DNA of 64,000 bases, from contig NADL03000492.1 of assembly GCA_002205965.3 (NCBI GenBank), forward strand, positions 1,240,001 through 1,304,000, given 5' to 3'. Position numbers and translations under genes: made by a program. The notes under the pieces are model-generated. The model searched no databases and was not told the origin of the DNA. It worked only from the letters and a program-made list of their open reading frames with translations. The DNA is from Kappaphycus alvarezii (Eukaryota; Rhodophyta; Florideophyceae; Gigartinales; Solieriaceae). Below, in pieces: positions 22,353 through 33,277 of this stretch; the stretch's first letter is position 1, and every line of letters begins with the position of its first letter.

Positions 22353-22808
22353 TAATTGGTAAAGCTAGGAAGAACGATTCCCGACTCGAGTCGAAACTTC
22401 ACAAAATTGACACGAAGCAAAGGCTTTGTCAGAATATGGGAAACTAGATCTTCGGTTCGGGAATGATATATCTGGATCTGTTTTCCGGCTAATGCCTCAC
22501 GGACGAAGTGCTACCGAATATGAATATGCTTATTTCGCTTGTCGATGGACTGGTTCTTGGCAAAACTAATCGATCCTGAGTTATCGGCGAAGATTGAAAT
22601 AGGTGTGGGTTATTTTGCACCCGTTATCTCCCAAAGGATATACGAGAGGCAAATGGCTTCCCTAGAAGCGATGCAGAGCTAAATGTATTCTGTTTCACAG
22701 GAAGACAGGGCGACACATCGTTGCTTCTTGGAGCGCCATTAGACAGGCCCTCCAAATATCGTGAAGGCAAAGCTTTCGGTTGATTTGCGAGTTGAGCCAC
22801 GGCCTGCC
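22353..22808 (-). pseudogene. copia RNase H, 3' half after the nested insertion
   Basis: Reading resumes directly after the inserted LTR with AGRGSTRKSTESFAFTIFGG, then WRSKKQRCVALSSCETEYI, IASREAICLSYILWEIT, SIDKRNKHIHIRYHFVREAL and ILTKPLLRVNFVKFRLESG, ending at TAA near 22353. Internal stops remain. The join with 23361 is seamless when one copy of the 5-bp duplication is removed. Confidence 0.8.
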
Positions 22809-23355
22809 TATCGTCTTCCACAGTTTCACTTTCTTTTGTGAGGTGGCATTTCACAGACCTTACTGCTTTACACGAATTTAATGCATCTACTGTACTGTGT
22901 ATTTTAAACCACCGGTAACATTTCAACGAGCGCTGCCAGGCATTTTCCTGTCATTACACTTTTCCTTACAGTTCTGAACACATCGTTTGATCCCATTTGT
23001 AAACTAGGAATAGTTCCTGGTGAGTTGCGCACTGGGATATTATATCACTGCTTTATAAATCAGAAGTTGCCTTGCTATTCCATGCCACATGGACCAACGT
23101 ACGTCTTACATCTTGTCAGAGTATTTCACTCTTGCCGACTACAATTCTGAATGCGCTAATTATGATACCTTCAGGGCTGCTTACGGGAAAATCTTTTCTT
23201 TCGCAATTTTCAGAGTACATTTTCCTTTTGTATGTAGTTATATCTAATTCTATATAAGCCCTGGTTTAGAGCGGCCGACTTAACCCAGCCAGCCTCAGCC
23301 GAAGTTTCAACCACAGTTCTACCTAGACCTTCTCGTGTACGCTTAATACCCAACA
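22809..23355 (-). mobile_element. Solo LTR nested in copia RNase H
   Basis: The 547-bp insert starts TGTTGGGTATTAAG on the minus strand and has TATATAGA about 100 bp in. The target duplication ctgcc is seen at 22804-22808 and 23356-23360. Removing the insert and one ctgcc restores the copia reading frame exactly (DWA followed by GRGSTRK), which fixes both boundaries. It is homologous to 9292-9826. The parent element is not identified in this window. Confidence 0.9.
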
Positions 23356-24629
23356 CTGCCCAATCAGAGTCGCTGTAACCGATAACTGTAGCGGCGGAAG
23401 AGGTTCTGTAACAAATACCAAGATTCATGGTTCCCTTGAGGTGGCGATACACTCGCTTTACCACTTTCGAGTGACTCGAATGGGGCCTTTCGCAGTGCTG
23501 CGAAATTTTTCGACCTACAAAAAAAATATCTGAACGATTGCATATTTGGACGGGTACCTATCATTCGATACATGAGGCTCCCAATTGCAGTGCGATACTG
23601 TGTCGACCAAAGCAGTTCACCTTCCTTTTCCTCGGATTAGACCCATCTGAAAGCACTATAGGAGTTTCTACGGGCTCCGATTTACTCATTTTGAACTTCT
23701 CTAGTATCTTCCCGGTATAAATGGACCTAGAAAGGTGCAAATTTCTTTTTGCACAGTGAAGGACAATATTGATTCCCAGAAACGCTTTCACAAGACTAAG
23801 AAATCCTTCATCTGAAGCGGCTCTTCAAATCAGTTTTGATTCTTTCAAATCCAACTCTATTGTATCCTACGATCAAGATATCATAGAAGTATAGCACAAT
23901 TATTGAAACGAAGTTATCATGACCAGACACATTAAGGAATGTTTCATGTGGGTTGCTTTCGAATAGAATATTTGATGTTAAAAACTCATATATTTTGGCA
24001 TACTACTGATTTGAGGCCAGCTTCAGCCCGTATAATGCTTTTATAAGTCTGCAAACTTGATCAGGATTGTTTTCATCACGAAAGCCGGATGGAAATTCCA
24101 TATAAATCTCAATCTCCAAATATCCGTTAATAAATGAGTTCACCACGTCTGTTTGATCACATTAGAGGTCAGTGGGATTTATTAAACAATGGAACAGGCT
24201 AAAAAAAGACACAGAAACCACAGAAGCATACGTTTAGTTGTACTCTAATCCAGGCACCTGCCTAAATCGCTTGACGAAGATGGGGTATTTCGGGACAGCT
24301 TCCGATTTCATGCGGAGAAAGTAGCGACCAGAAATTAATTGAATTCCTGGTTTCCATGGGACGTCTTTGAAAGTTCCATTTTCTCGAATGGAGTTCTTCC
24401 TTCTTGATTTCAGGCATTCAGTAATCGATGTTTTCGGGAGAAGTAACATCTTCGTACGAAGCAGGGATGCCGACGGAGGTCGACGCAGTATTTGAAATAA
24501 GGGATAAATCTTCTGTAGAGCTAGGAAATCACCGCGTACGTGGCTTCCTGGATACTCTAGATGAGCGACGAGGGGCGACTGCGCAGGAATAATCCCGGAA
24601 TAGGCATGAATGATGATTTGCGGGGACAC
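23356..24629 (-). pseudogene. copia reverse transcriptase and start of RNase H
   Basis: The RT N-terminus is in 24629-24234 (NGTFKDVPWKPGIQLISGRY). The central YVDD region near 23870 is decayed. The connection domain reads AFLGINIVLHCAKRNLHLSR (23791-23561). RNase H starts with VKRVYRHLKGTMNLGICYR and GYSDSDWA at 23464-23361, where it is cut by the nested LTR. Confidence 0.75.
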
Positions 24630-24899
24630 ATCTACTTCTTCATTACCCTGCGCTGCAGGGGACGTTGTAAAATTTTCCCACTGAGGACTTATCTTCGAAC
24701 TGAAAATATCCTACTCGAAATTTCATCGATGTCTTCTGTAGCACATTGAAATTCTGAATTTCCAGACTAATTGAATATTACGTTTAGAGATACAACAATT
24801 TCTGTACCTCAATATCTCAAAGATTGTAAAATTTACTTTTTAAGGATTAAACTATCATAAGAGCCTTCGTTGACTTCTGATCTAGCTTTTGAGGTCTCT

Positions 24900-25590
24900 T
24901 CTAGAGACGAAATACCAGCATTGTGATCGGAATACTCGCAGATGCAATATATTTGGAATTGCAAAGGGAATATAGGATACGGTTATCTGGTAGAGCGCTG
25001 GATGTTACTCTGTCCAGTACATAAACAGAAATGGAGAAAGCCTCTGTCCAGAAGTGTTTGGGAAGACCCTTATGATGCAACATCGACCGGACCAGGTTGA
25101 GAAGTGTACGATTTATTCGTTCAGCGACACCATGTTGCTGAGGCGTACGGGATACGGTGAGCTGATGTTTGGTACCTTCTGAGTCGAGGAAATCATTGAA
25201 GGCGGAATGAGAGATACCCCCCGCCATTGTCTGATTGCAAAGCTTGGAGAAGGAGATGGCCTTCTTACGGAGCGGGATTTTTGTGATGACATTCGTGAAC
25301 TTGAATTTCCCTTAGAGATCGACCAGTATGTTTTTCGGTGACTGCCTTGTACTATTTGAAACATTCTAGAACCTTTGAATTGTGCATCAAATTGTAGACG
25401 GTCGTTTATTTGGAGTAGTCCTCAATAAATGATACGTAAAACCTTGCCCCGACTAGCAAAGGAATCTCGACAGGTCCCAAAACGTCTGGGTGAACTAACT
25501 CAAGGGGCTTTGTTGAGCGAGTATCCCCGCTCTTAGGGATCGGGGAACGTGCGACTTGCCGAGGATACACCTAACGCAAGGATCATTCTA
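24900..25590 (-). pseudogene. copia integrase core
   Basis: Frame 25227-24901 contains FNDFLDSEGTKHQLTVSRTP, QQHGVAERINRTLLNLVRSM and LPKHFWTEAFSISVYVLDRV, the C-terminal half of the copia integrase core with the catalytic Glu in GVAER. The N-terminal half (25364-25113) is in a shifted frame and poorly kept. Confidence 0.8.
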
Positions 25591-26313
25591 GTTTGATTCT
25601 TTATGGTAAATGATCTGTAAGTGCCTATTTCTGACCATTGACTTGATCATATTGGTTTTGACGTGTGCAAGTCGTTCGTGCCATGTTGAAATGTAAAAAG
25701 CAAGGAAAACTCTGAAGCAAAAGGCATTGACTAGTCCTCGGGCATTTTCAATGTATATAAAACTTTGAAAAGTGTTCCAGCGGCAAGGATTGAGCCGTTT
25801 GTACCACCGAAGAGAGAATCTCACTTGCGATTGAGCCGTTTGTACCACCGAAGAGAGAATCTCACTTGCGATTGAAATGAGAGTTGTTCCCTTGATCTGT
25901 CATGGAAGATATTGAAATCAATTGATAGCGCAAGCTTTGGACGTGTAGAAAGTTCTTCAGCATGTATTTGACTGTCGTACTACTACGTTGAAGAGTTAGG
26001 AATACATCTCCGGATCCTTAAGTGGGCGCTGAGGAGTCAGCTCCCAGATCCAGTTTTGAAGGGAATGAAAAGGGATTATACGTATTGAAGCTGAGCGATC
26101 ATGCGTTACTTGCGAATGGCATCCAGAATCAATAACCCAACCATTAGAAAGTGAGATTGATGTTCCAAGTGTCTGTAGTGCAACATTCGTCTGTTCGGAG
26201 AGATTGATTGGACAGCTGGATCTTTCCATACCACTGCTACCCGGAATGGATCCTGTGTTAACGTAACGAGGATTATTCGAGTGAGCCAAATTTGGATCTT
26301 TAGAGATGCTCAT
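25588..26313 (-). pseudogene. copia protease and integrase N-terminal region
   Basis: The protease active site is visible in 26313-25996 as GWVIDSGCHSQVTHDRS (Asp-Ser-Gly). The following frame (25848-25588) carries STWHERLAHVKTNMIKSM, the His-containing start of the integrase zinc-binding region. A 41-bp tandem duplication (25788-25869) lies between them. Confidence 0.7.
25788..25869. repeat. 41-bp tandem duplication
   Basis: Two identical 41-bp units beginning gattgagccgtttgtacc (25788-25828 and 25829-25869) lie inside the copia pol region and shift its frame. Confidence 0.95.
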
Positions 26314-26459
26314 TGGACAAATAAGGTCCTCGGATTCTTCTTCAATGATAATTATCTGTGAGGGTACGAGTCCCTTTCGTCAACATGGGTCTTTTCTAGA
26401 CGCGCTCGAGCAGGATGTTCAACGGGAGTGAGGTGGGGGTACTTCTTGAAACAGAAACT

Positions 26460-26750
26460 GCTATCGGGATATTTTCTGCCACGTATGCAAATTTTTGTAG
26501 GGGTATCTCGCTTGAATTTCGGGCTCTTTGACTAAAAGTGCTGCAGACTTCGAGGCTTTCAGGGAACCATGATCACGTTGAGCATGACTTTGTTCCTCCT
26601 GATGCCATCTACTCTGGGCGAATTCGAACGGAAGTTTGTCGTCATCAATATGAGCAACATCGAGTGCTGAGATGAGACTGTCAAAGAGACCTAGAGGTCC
26701 ATTTAGAAAGGCCATGGCCGTCTCACTATCCACGCTGTTGACCGGCATTG
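26460..26750 (-). pseudogene. copia gag fragment
   Basis: The frame from Met 26748 contains AMAFLNGPLGLFDSLISALD and EFAQSRWHQEEQS, typical of copia UBN2/Gag C-terminal regions. Coding similarity extends upstream of the Met (ARIRQLAATLKAMP) right up to the LTR, so the N-terminal part of gag is missing. No zinc knuckle was recognised after it. Confidence 0.65.
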
Positions 26751-26798
26751 CCTTCAGAGTGGCTGCAAGCTGACGAATTCTAGCGTTGAGAGGAGATA

Positions 26799-27108
26799 TG
26801 TTGGTGAGGGACTTTATTCAGACATAACATGAAGATATACCGGGGCTTATATAGACCTCGAGGCGAGTCGACTCGTGCTTCCGGAAGATCGAAGGAAGTG
26901 TCCAGAAGCCATGTAGACGACGGTGGGAGGCTATAAACTTAAAGCTTCTTGAGCTGATCTGAAGAAGATCAGCTCAAGCTTATAGCACTGTAAACTGCAT
27001 AATCGTAACTGTCAAGTTCTAGGTTGTACAGTAAACTACAGTAACAGACGTCTGTAAACCTCTTTGCTATACTTAGCCTGTCACCAGAGGTAACAGAAAG
27101 TAATTACA
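26799..27108 (-). repeat. 5' LTR of copia element
   Basis: About 310 bp paired with 21977-22285. A TATATAAG box lies at 26846-26853 (minus strand). A 13-bp inverted repeat at 26948-26960 and 26966-26978 (loop gaaga) is perfect here and decayed in the other LTR. Confidence 0.75.
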
Positions 27109-27336
27109 CAAGCTGTCGGCTGGTCCCTGAAATTCTGGTGCTTCAACTTTCTTTCTTGGGCCAAGCGTAACATAAAATTTCCTTTTTTTCTCTCTACCTC
27201 CTAAGGGTCACCCACCTTTCCTTTTTTATGGCGCCAACACACCTGCGGCATACAGAAGCGAGCCAACCTGGGCCCCAAATCAGGACACCTCAGGTGAAAC
27301 CGGGGTAATCTCGTCGAGACAAGCTGTTCAGACTAT

Positions 27337-27960
27337 ATGCAACCGCCGCACTGCATGAAACTGCCCGATATACAGCTTCATCAATCCCTTTCTTTTTCTC
27401 CTCTTCCTTTTGAACACAGCACCGTTCTCACTCCAGTACGCTTCGACTTCTCCACAACGGTCCAGCCTCCACAACACTCCGGCGTCGCCACAATACGCCG
27501 GCCTCACCACAGCGCTCCGGCCGAAACCGCACCTGCCTCGCCCCGCAGTGAACCGGCCTCATTATCTGCTACGTCCTTCTCCTCACGTTGTCCTGAGGCA
27601 ACAGTCCCCTACGCCCGCACTGCGATCTCTGCGCACTGCGACCTCCTACCTTCGACACCAGCGAACGACTTAAGTGAGGTCCCACACCACCAGTATACGT
27701 AGGTGTCATCTGGAAGCGTAGCAGTGTGTGTGGACGTTGGGTGGTGAGTGTGCTGTGCTGCTTCATCGGATTGCGGAGTTGATTGAAGGGCGTCCCGGTT
27801 TTCCTTCTTTCTGTATCTACCCTGCCTTCGTTGAATCCGACAATCCCAGGATTCTGGTAACCAATTCCTTCCTATCCTCTCCCTTTATTTGCTTAAATTT
27901 TTTCGCCATCGTTAATTGCGCGCACTACTTTTTGAATAAATGAGTAGTACGCTTCCAGTA
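27337..27960. other. 3' untranslated or terminal region of decayed gypsy
   Basis: A proline-, serine- and threonine-rich frame on the plus strand (27337-27702) comes from low-complexity C-rich DNA with loose 20-25-bp repetition (cctccacaacactccgg). I do not consider it a gene. Confidence 0.4.
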
Positions 27961-28016
27961 ACAATCAAACCTTCGCGAATAAATTCCCTGAGGCGTAACG
28001 CGACCAGTAGACGAAA

Positions 28017-29506
28017 TCACTTCGTACCACGGGTGATATGCTTTGGTCGCACGGCACGGTGGGTAGAAGTAAAATTCAAACGCGACCATTTGTGGGTCTT
28101 CTTGAAGGCCGAAACATGTGCCACCAGCACTTCATCTCCAACGTAGAGCTTCTTCTCCTTCCTTGTACTCTTACTTGGTTCTACTGACTCAGCAGTCGCC
28201 GCAGTGCGCACGCCTGACTCGCCAAACATCTCGGGTGGCCTGTGATGGGGGTCTGCACCGGTAAGAGGCGCCACTGCGTCGCTATCTATCATCCTCTGGT
28301 TGATTCAGTACACCATACGGAACAGAGAAGGGTTGGTGCCACGATCACGATAACCGTAAAGAAATTGTGGAGGTGATTCCGCCCAGTCTCATCTATTTTC
28401 TACTATCGACTTTTTAATAGCATGTTTGGTCGTCCCAACCATCTTCTATGCCCTCCCGTTCGCTTTCGGAGAGTAAGTGATCACTGCCTTCCAGTCCACG
28501 CACTTACTATGCATGAAGTACTGTACCAAAGCAGCCATGAAGGCTGGAATTGTCTAAAAAAATCCTCCTTGGTGGTCCGAACGGAATAATTATCTCCTGC
28601 TGGATGAGCCACACAACGTTACTTGCTGTCAAATCCTCCGTTGTACTCGCAATCAGCCACCCCGTCAGGTGTTTCACAGCGATAAGTTCCATCATTTTTC
28701 TACTCTTGGACGACTTGAGAGGGCCAGAGAATTAAATAGACAAAGTCTAGAATAACCCAGACACGGGCGCTCATTGGCCTGTGTGGTACGTCGGAAGCTT
28801 CCTCGTGTGTTGACAACCGTCGAATGAACTAGCATAACCAACACTTCGCGGTACATTTCGGGCCACGAGAAGAGATCCCTTCCGAATTTTTATGTCGAGG
28901 GCACGTCCCAATGACCTATATTATGATGGAAAGTAGCCAGACTTTCTGCACGCTGGCCAGGAGGTGGTACGACTCGAAGGCCATACTTCTCCCTGCGAAA
29001 CAAGGGGTCTTTCTACTACGTGAAATTCTTTGCGCCTCGCTTTATAGCGACTCTTCTCTTCTGTTCTGTTTCTTGGACCTGCTCCCCCGCCAAGAAATTT
29101 GCAACATACAGCAACTGTGGCCCCTAAATGCGGTTTGAAAGGCCTGGTAATCGGTGTATTTAACAAAAATGTTTCTCGGATAGTAGGTAGAACCGGAACA
29201 TCTTCAACGCGAACACGACACAGAGCGCTCTTCTTTAGGTAATGGAGTACCGGCGCTCCTCCTCGTTCATTGCACGGGACTTGAATTGAATCGAGGTTAC
29301 GTTTCATACCCTGAAGAAGGAGGATTTCATCCTCATTCTTCAGGGCCAGCACGACTTTCAATGCCACTGAAGACGCATCCGTTTACACAACGAATGGGGA
29401 GCCAAAGAAGGGAAGGGAAAGAGCTAGCGGCTTTGTTAGCTCCTTACTGAGATCCTCGAAAGCCTGTTGCGTCTTTTTTCCACTTAAAAGAGTCTTTACG
29501 AACGTT
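28017..29506 (-). pseudogene. gypsy RNase H and integrase, decayed
   Basis: RNase H scraps lie at 29500-29200 (KKTQQAFEDLSKELTKPLAL and ALKVVLALKNEDEI). The integrase core lies at 28695-28300 (VKHLTGWLIASTTEDL, FGPPRRIFLDNSS, ITYSPKANGRA). The catalytic Glu expected after NGRA is a stop, followed by KMVGTTKHAIKKS. The C-terminal tail KLYVGDEVLVAHVSAFKKTH is in 28292-28017. Unlike the young gypsy element, no duplicated extra domain follows. Confidence 0.8.
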
Positions 29507-29511
29507 GTAGC

Positions 29512-30063
29512 GTATGTGGGATGAAACTCCGCTCGCTGTAATTGGTAGAGAGATCACCTATAGCCCTGCTAGCGCAGGGTCGTAGCTGTGAATACCTAAG
29601 TACGACCGGACTCAGCGGAAGAACCGCAGGGGAAAAAAGAAGGGCGGAACAAAACTATGGTAGAGGGAAATCCTTCTTAGACACACGTCTGAGCGGTAAA
29701 CAGTGGAAAAGACCGAAAACGGGACCGAAGAGAGGTAAACCTAAGCAAGAACGACGGTTAACTGATGACTTTTTACCGTTAAGAGGTTTTTCACGGGTAA
29801 AAGTGCCTTGCCTTTACTGTCAGCGGATAAAGTCGGCGGCGTCCTTATATACAGGCCGATCCCGGATCTTTAAACCCCACATAAATATACACAGTAAGCT
29901 AATAGGTAATCTACCTACTTACAGTTAGCTAAATTACACTCTCAACTATAATAAATAATTTTAACCGGCAATCCTAACCGGCAATCCTGATCGCACGTGG
30001 TTAAATACCTAATCAAGATTCCCGTAAACGGTCATTTCACTATATCACCTCCGCAATTATACT
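29512..30063. mobile_element. Insertion of about 552 bp in gypsy pol
   Basis: The gypsy protein reads up to ...AVLHAT at 30068 and resumes with TFVKTL at about 29506. The intervening 552 bp is flanked by gtagc on both sides (29507-29511 and 30064-30068), as expected for a 5-bp target duplication. It contains a TTATATAC box (about 29849) and a short direct repeat (ccggcaatcctaaccggcaatcct, two units). It is probably a solo LTR of another family, but typical TG...CA ends are not clear. Confidence 0.55.
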
Positions 30064-30932
30064 GTAGCATGTAAAACTGCCCAAGTTTCTGCGAAATTCC
30101 TTGCAAACTGGCGATAGTATCTGGAAATATCCAGAAAACTCCTGAGATCGGCTACAATCTTCCGGATAGGAGCCTCAAAATTTCCCTGATCTTATCTTCC
30201 TCCACTTACACCCCAGCGGAGTTGACTACCTGACCGAGCAGCACTTGTTCACCTTGATCTTCACATTTGCCTTCTTAACCCTCTCGAAGACTTCCTTGCA
30301 ATGGCGGACCTATTTGTCCGTATTTGTGGAGAATATGACTACGCCATCAAAATAAACCATTGTGAACGGCAAGCCCCGAAGAACGCCGTCCAACATCTTC
30401 GGTAACGTCGAAGGTGCGTTCACCAACCTGAACGGCCTCATTTCGAACTTGTACGTTCCATAGTGACATATGAATGTCGTCATATCCTTGCATTCATTCG
30501 ACATCTGCACTTTCCAGTAGCCCGTACAGAGATCCAACGTCTTGAAAACCCTGGCGCCCCGGGGTTATCGAAGAGTTCTTCCATCTTCGCCAACGGCCAA
30601 CGGTCAGGCTTCATGATTATATTGAGCTGGCGGTAGTTAACACAAAAACAGGGCCTTCCATCTTTCTTTGTCGATATAACTACCTGTAGTGACCAGGCCG
30701 AACTCGCAAGCGTGACTATTCCTGCTTCCAGTGGCTCGTTCAACTCATTGTTCAAAACAATAGTGGGTATGCGGCGAGTTTTGGAGTGATTCGGTGTGTC
30801 CGTTAACTCAAAAAAATGCACCAAAGGGACGTTAGATGGCTCGAGATCGTGGATTTCACAGGCTATCGCATCCTTGTCCTTGAGTGCCCTCACCAGGGAC
30901 CTCTGGTCCTTCCGGTCACAACGCTTCATCAT
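30063..30932 (-). pseudogene. gypsy reverse transcriptase, decayed
   Basis: Frame 30932-30480 has FFELTDTPNHSKTRRIP, STKKDGRPCFCVNYRQLNII and PDRWPLAKMEELF. Frame 30537-30310 has MDLCTGYWKVQM, TYKFEMRPFRLVNAPSTLPK and MVYFDGVVIFS, where the catalytic YxDD is now YFDG. The thumb continues with DLRSFLDISRYYRQFARNFA to about 30063, where an insertion breaks it. Confidence 0.85.
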
Positions 30933-31439
30933 AGAGGTGATTAGAGCGGCCCGTTCTGCATCTTGGTTTTCCCGTTGGACTCTCCGCTCTCTATGTATCC
31001 TCTCAAATCAGGCTCGTAAGGTTACTTGTTCAGGATCGCCAGCGCAAACTCATGCTCAGTATCCGATCCACCATCACTGCCACCCGACCCTGATGAGGAT
31101 GAAGCGGGAAACTTCTCGTCCTCCGATTCGTCGGGAGATGTTAAATAATCACTGTCAGTGTGCGTCCCATCGATCTCGGGAGGTTCGCTGAGTAGTGTTA
31201 AAAGGAACTCCCTCTTCCCAACAGCCGGCGTGACCTGTTGATGTTCACAGTCAAGGTTCGCCTGCAGGGACTCCAGGTCAAAATTCGGATAATGGCATCG
31301 AGCGGGTCGTTACACAATACCAAGAAATTCAACGGCAAATACTACGATCCATAAGATACTAGGACCTCTTCCACTCAACCAATGACTTGTGTAACCTTCC
31401 TGTCCGCGACGGCCACTTGACGATCCGTAGCCGTCGGGG

Positions 31440-32260
31440 CTAGCGACAGTTCTTACAAAAATTCAATAACATGATATTTGAAACGGCTCGCGTGTCCAAT
31501 AGGGCATGTGCCTCCTTCCCGCACGCCTTTGAAGCGGCGAACTTCAACTGACGAGGGCCAATTAACGGATTAGTCTCGGAGGCTTGGGTCACCGAAACTG
31601 TCTTTGCAACCAATTTTTTATGTTTCTTCCTAGCTTCTTCCACATCCCCGCGAAAAAGTTGCTCAAAGTTAATATCTGAAGGGGCCTATTCGAGCTCCAC
31701 GACCACATTAAACTTTCGTTAGTGGTTCTGAAAGCTGTCAAGTATTTTTTTTGTTCTCTAGACTTTGCTCTTGTTTTTACCGGACGTTGGGAGAACCACA
31801 CATGGACGAAAAATTGGGGCCTTGTCCATAGGGGCGCCGATCCGCACCATTTTGTCCCTCGTCTGTTTTGAAAAGGCCTGACCTCCAGCATGTCTCTTGA
31901 CTGCGGCCAATAAATCCCTGTTCTCAGACTCTCGAACGACTTACACGGGCTCTTCGTCTTCCCTTTTACTCAACCTGAGTTCTTCTCCGGAGAAGACCTT
32001 AGCCGCAGCATCCCCGACTCGAAGATCCCAATTGTGCTGCCCCTTGGACCAGCAAATCTCTAAAAAAGGGCCTTTTTTCCCATAAAAGGTGGACCAAGTG
32101 TTCCTGTGAGGATTCTGAGAACATTGAGTTGCGCGGTGGTCCTTTTGCCCGTAATAACTGCGAGCCGAGTCCTTATTGGTAGGCGCTGCCTGTTCTTCCG
32201 CATACATATTATTCTATACGAACAAATGGAGTTCGACAAACTGATCAGCAACCTGGTCAA
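31440..32260 (-). pseudogene. gypsy gag zinc knuckles and protease, decayed
   Basis: Frame 32207-31941 retains a ruined knuckle region (SYYGQKDHRATQCSQNPHRN) that aligns with CSYCHKPGHFANRCPDNPHR of the intact element at 38500. Frame 31643-31440 has ALLDTRAVSNIM, a retroviral-type protease site with the Gly of DTG changed to Arg. Confidence 0.7.
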
Positions 32261-32869
32261 TCTTGTTTTCGAGCTTTTATGTGTTCCTCTCGCAAAAATC
32301 CGGCCGCTTTAGAATCTTCTTCGGGGCCGCAGTCACTTGCCATTTAAGTCTTGCATTTCCAAAAAATGCCTTCAAATCGACAAAAAAATTCTTCTATCGC
32401 TATTAGCAGTCAATTATAGTCTGATGGGGTCCAATAATCCACGACATGCCCCAATCCCGGGTGTTCTCCGACATATTTCCGAGGCGACTCAAAATAAACC
32501 GCATCATTGAAGCAGACCATCCTCAATAAGGCATCAAATCGTGCTAATGAGCCATCTCAGTCCTCTATTTCCAATCTGACAAGCATGGCTTCGCCAACTT
32601 CTTCTTCCCAGCTCATATTCTTCGAAAACCCGACGATAACTTGCTGTTCACGACTTCATACTTCTAAGCCTCCTCAATCCTGCCCAAAATTTTCGTAGTA
32701 CCATTCAAAATCATTCCACTTCAGATAAAAAAGAATCTCCAGGGTCTTCTCGATGTCGCTTTTGCGCGAATCGCGACATTTTCGTACTCAAAAAGGGGGA
32801 GCAAAACGTCGGAAGACGTGGATCCGTTAAAGATATATGGGGGGGGTGTTACTTTTCATGACGCTATAC

Positions 32870-33145
32870 CATGGATGCGGTACCTGCGGCATACTGTAGC
32901 GAGCCAGCCTGAGCCCCACATTGGGAGACCTGTCCTGAAGACAGTCCCCATGTCGTTTCTCGTATACTTCGAAGGTGCTGTCGTCGGGCCAGGTCTCCCG
33001 ACGAGAAGGGCAGGCTGTTTCGCAACTTTATGCTGCCAAAATCCCCAGCGAAGTACAAAAGGAGAGAGGGATGACGCTTAGAGTAAGAGAAGAAAAGGAA
33101 AAGGCAGTGGTTACGCTTGGCCCAGAAAGGAGAAAAAGGACAAGT
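32870..33145. repeat. Terminal-repeat-like block with internal inverted repeat
   Basis: The segment 32878-32945 and the segment 32968-33042 are imperfect reverse complements of each other, so both strands encode the same short peptide LSSGQVS. Part of the block recurs near 27241-27340 at the other end of the decayed gypsy element. Confidence 0.5.
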
Positions 33146-33236
33146 ATTTCAGATACAACTACTGTACAGTATACGGTATACTGGACTTTACTGTAGGTAT
33201 AGTACTGTACTGTGGATCCTGAACCGTACGTGTAAT

Positions 33237-33277
33237 CATCTTTACTTCATGCTTTATTAAAACGTGAAGTAAAGATG
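33237..33277. repeat. Perfect 13-bp inverted repeat, 15-nt loop
   Basis: Arms catctttacttca (33237-33249) and tgaagtaaagatg (33265-33277). It lies just outside the decayed gypsy element, near a TACTGTA cluster (33184-33214). Confidence 0.9.

Larger units (their letters stand above)
21977..27108 (-). mobile_element. Ty1/copia retrotransposon with both LTRs, decayed and nested
   Basis: LTR-like direct repeats at 21977-22285 and 26799-27108 bound a minus-strand copia element. Domains run gag (26750-26460), protease (about 26230-26100), integrase (25848-24900), RT (24629-23470) and RNase H (23464-22360), all with stops. Next to the 3' LTR is the usual copia-type polypurine tract (TTTGAGGGGGCG on the minus strand). 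The 5' LTR abuts the middle of gag, so the gag N-terminus seems deleted. No matching target duplication was seen outside the LTRs. A solo LTR interrupts RNase H at 22809-23355. Confidence 0.8.
27140..33145 (-). mobile_element. Ty3/gypsy retrotransposon, strongly decayed
   Basis: The minus strand carries gag, protease, RT, RNase H and integrase remnants in order from about 32700 to 28017. The two ends share a terminal-repeat-like block: acctgcggcatac...agcgagcc at 27241 and at 32881, same orientation. An inverted match also links 27165-27240 with 33060-33135. Exact LTR limits could not be drawn. A roughly 550-bp insertion interrupts the RT-RNase H region at 29512-30063. Confidence 0.7.

Noticed and set aside
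27337-27702. Plus-strand Pro/Ser/Thr-rich frame resembling a surface protein
   Set aside because: It is low-complexity C-rich DNA within the terminal part of a decayed gypsy element; no signal peptide or domain.
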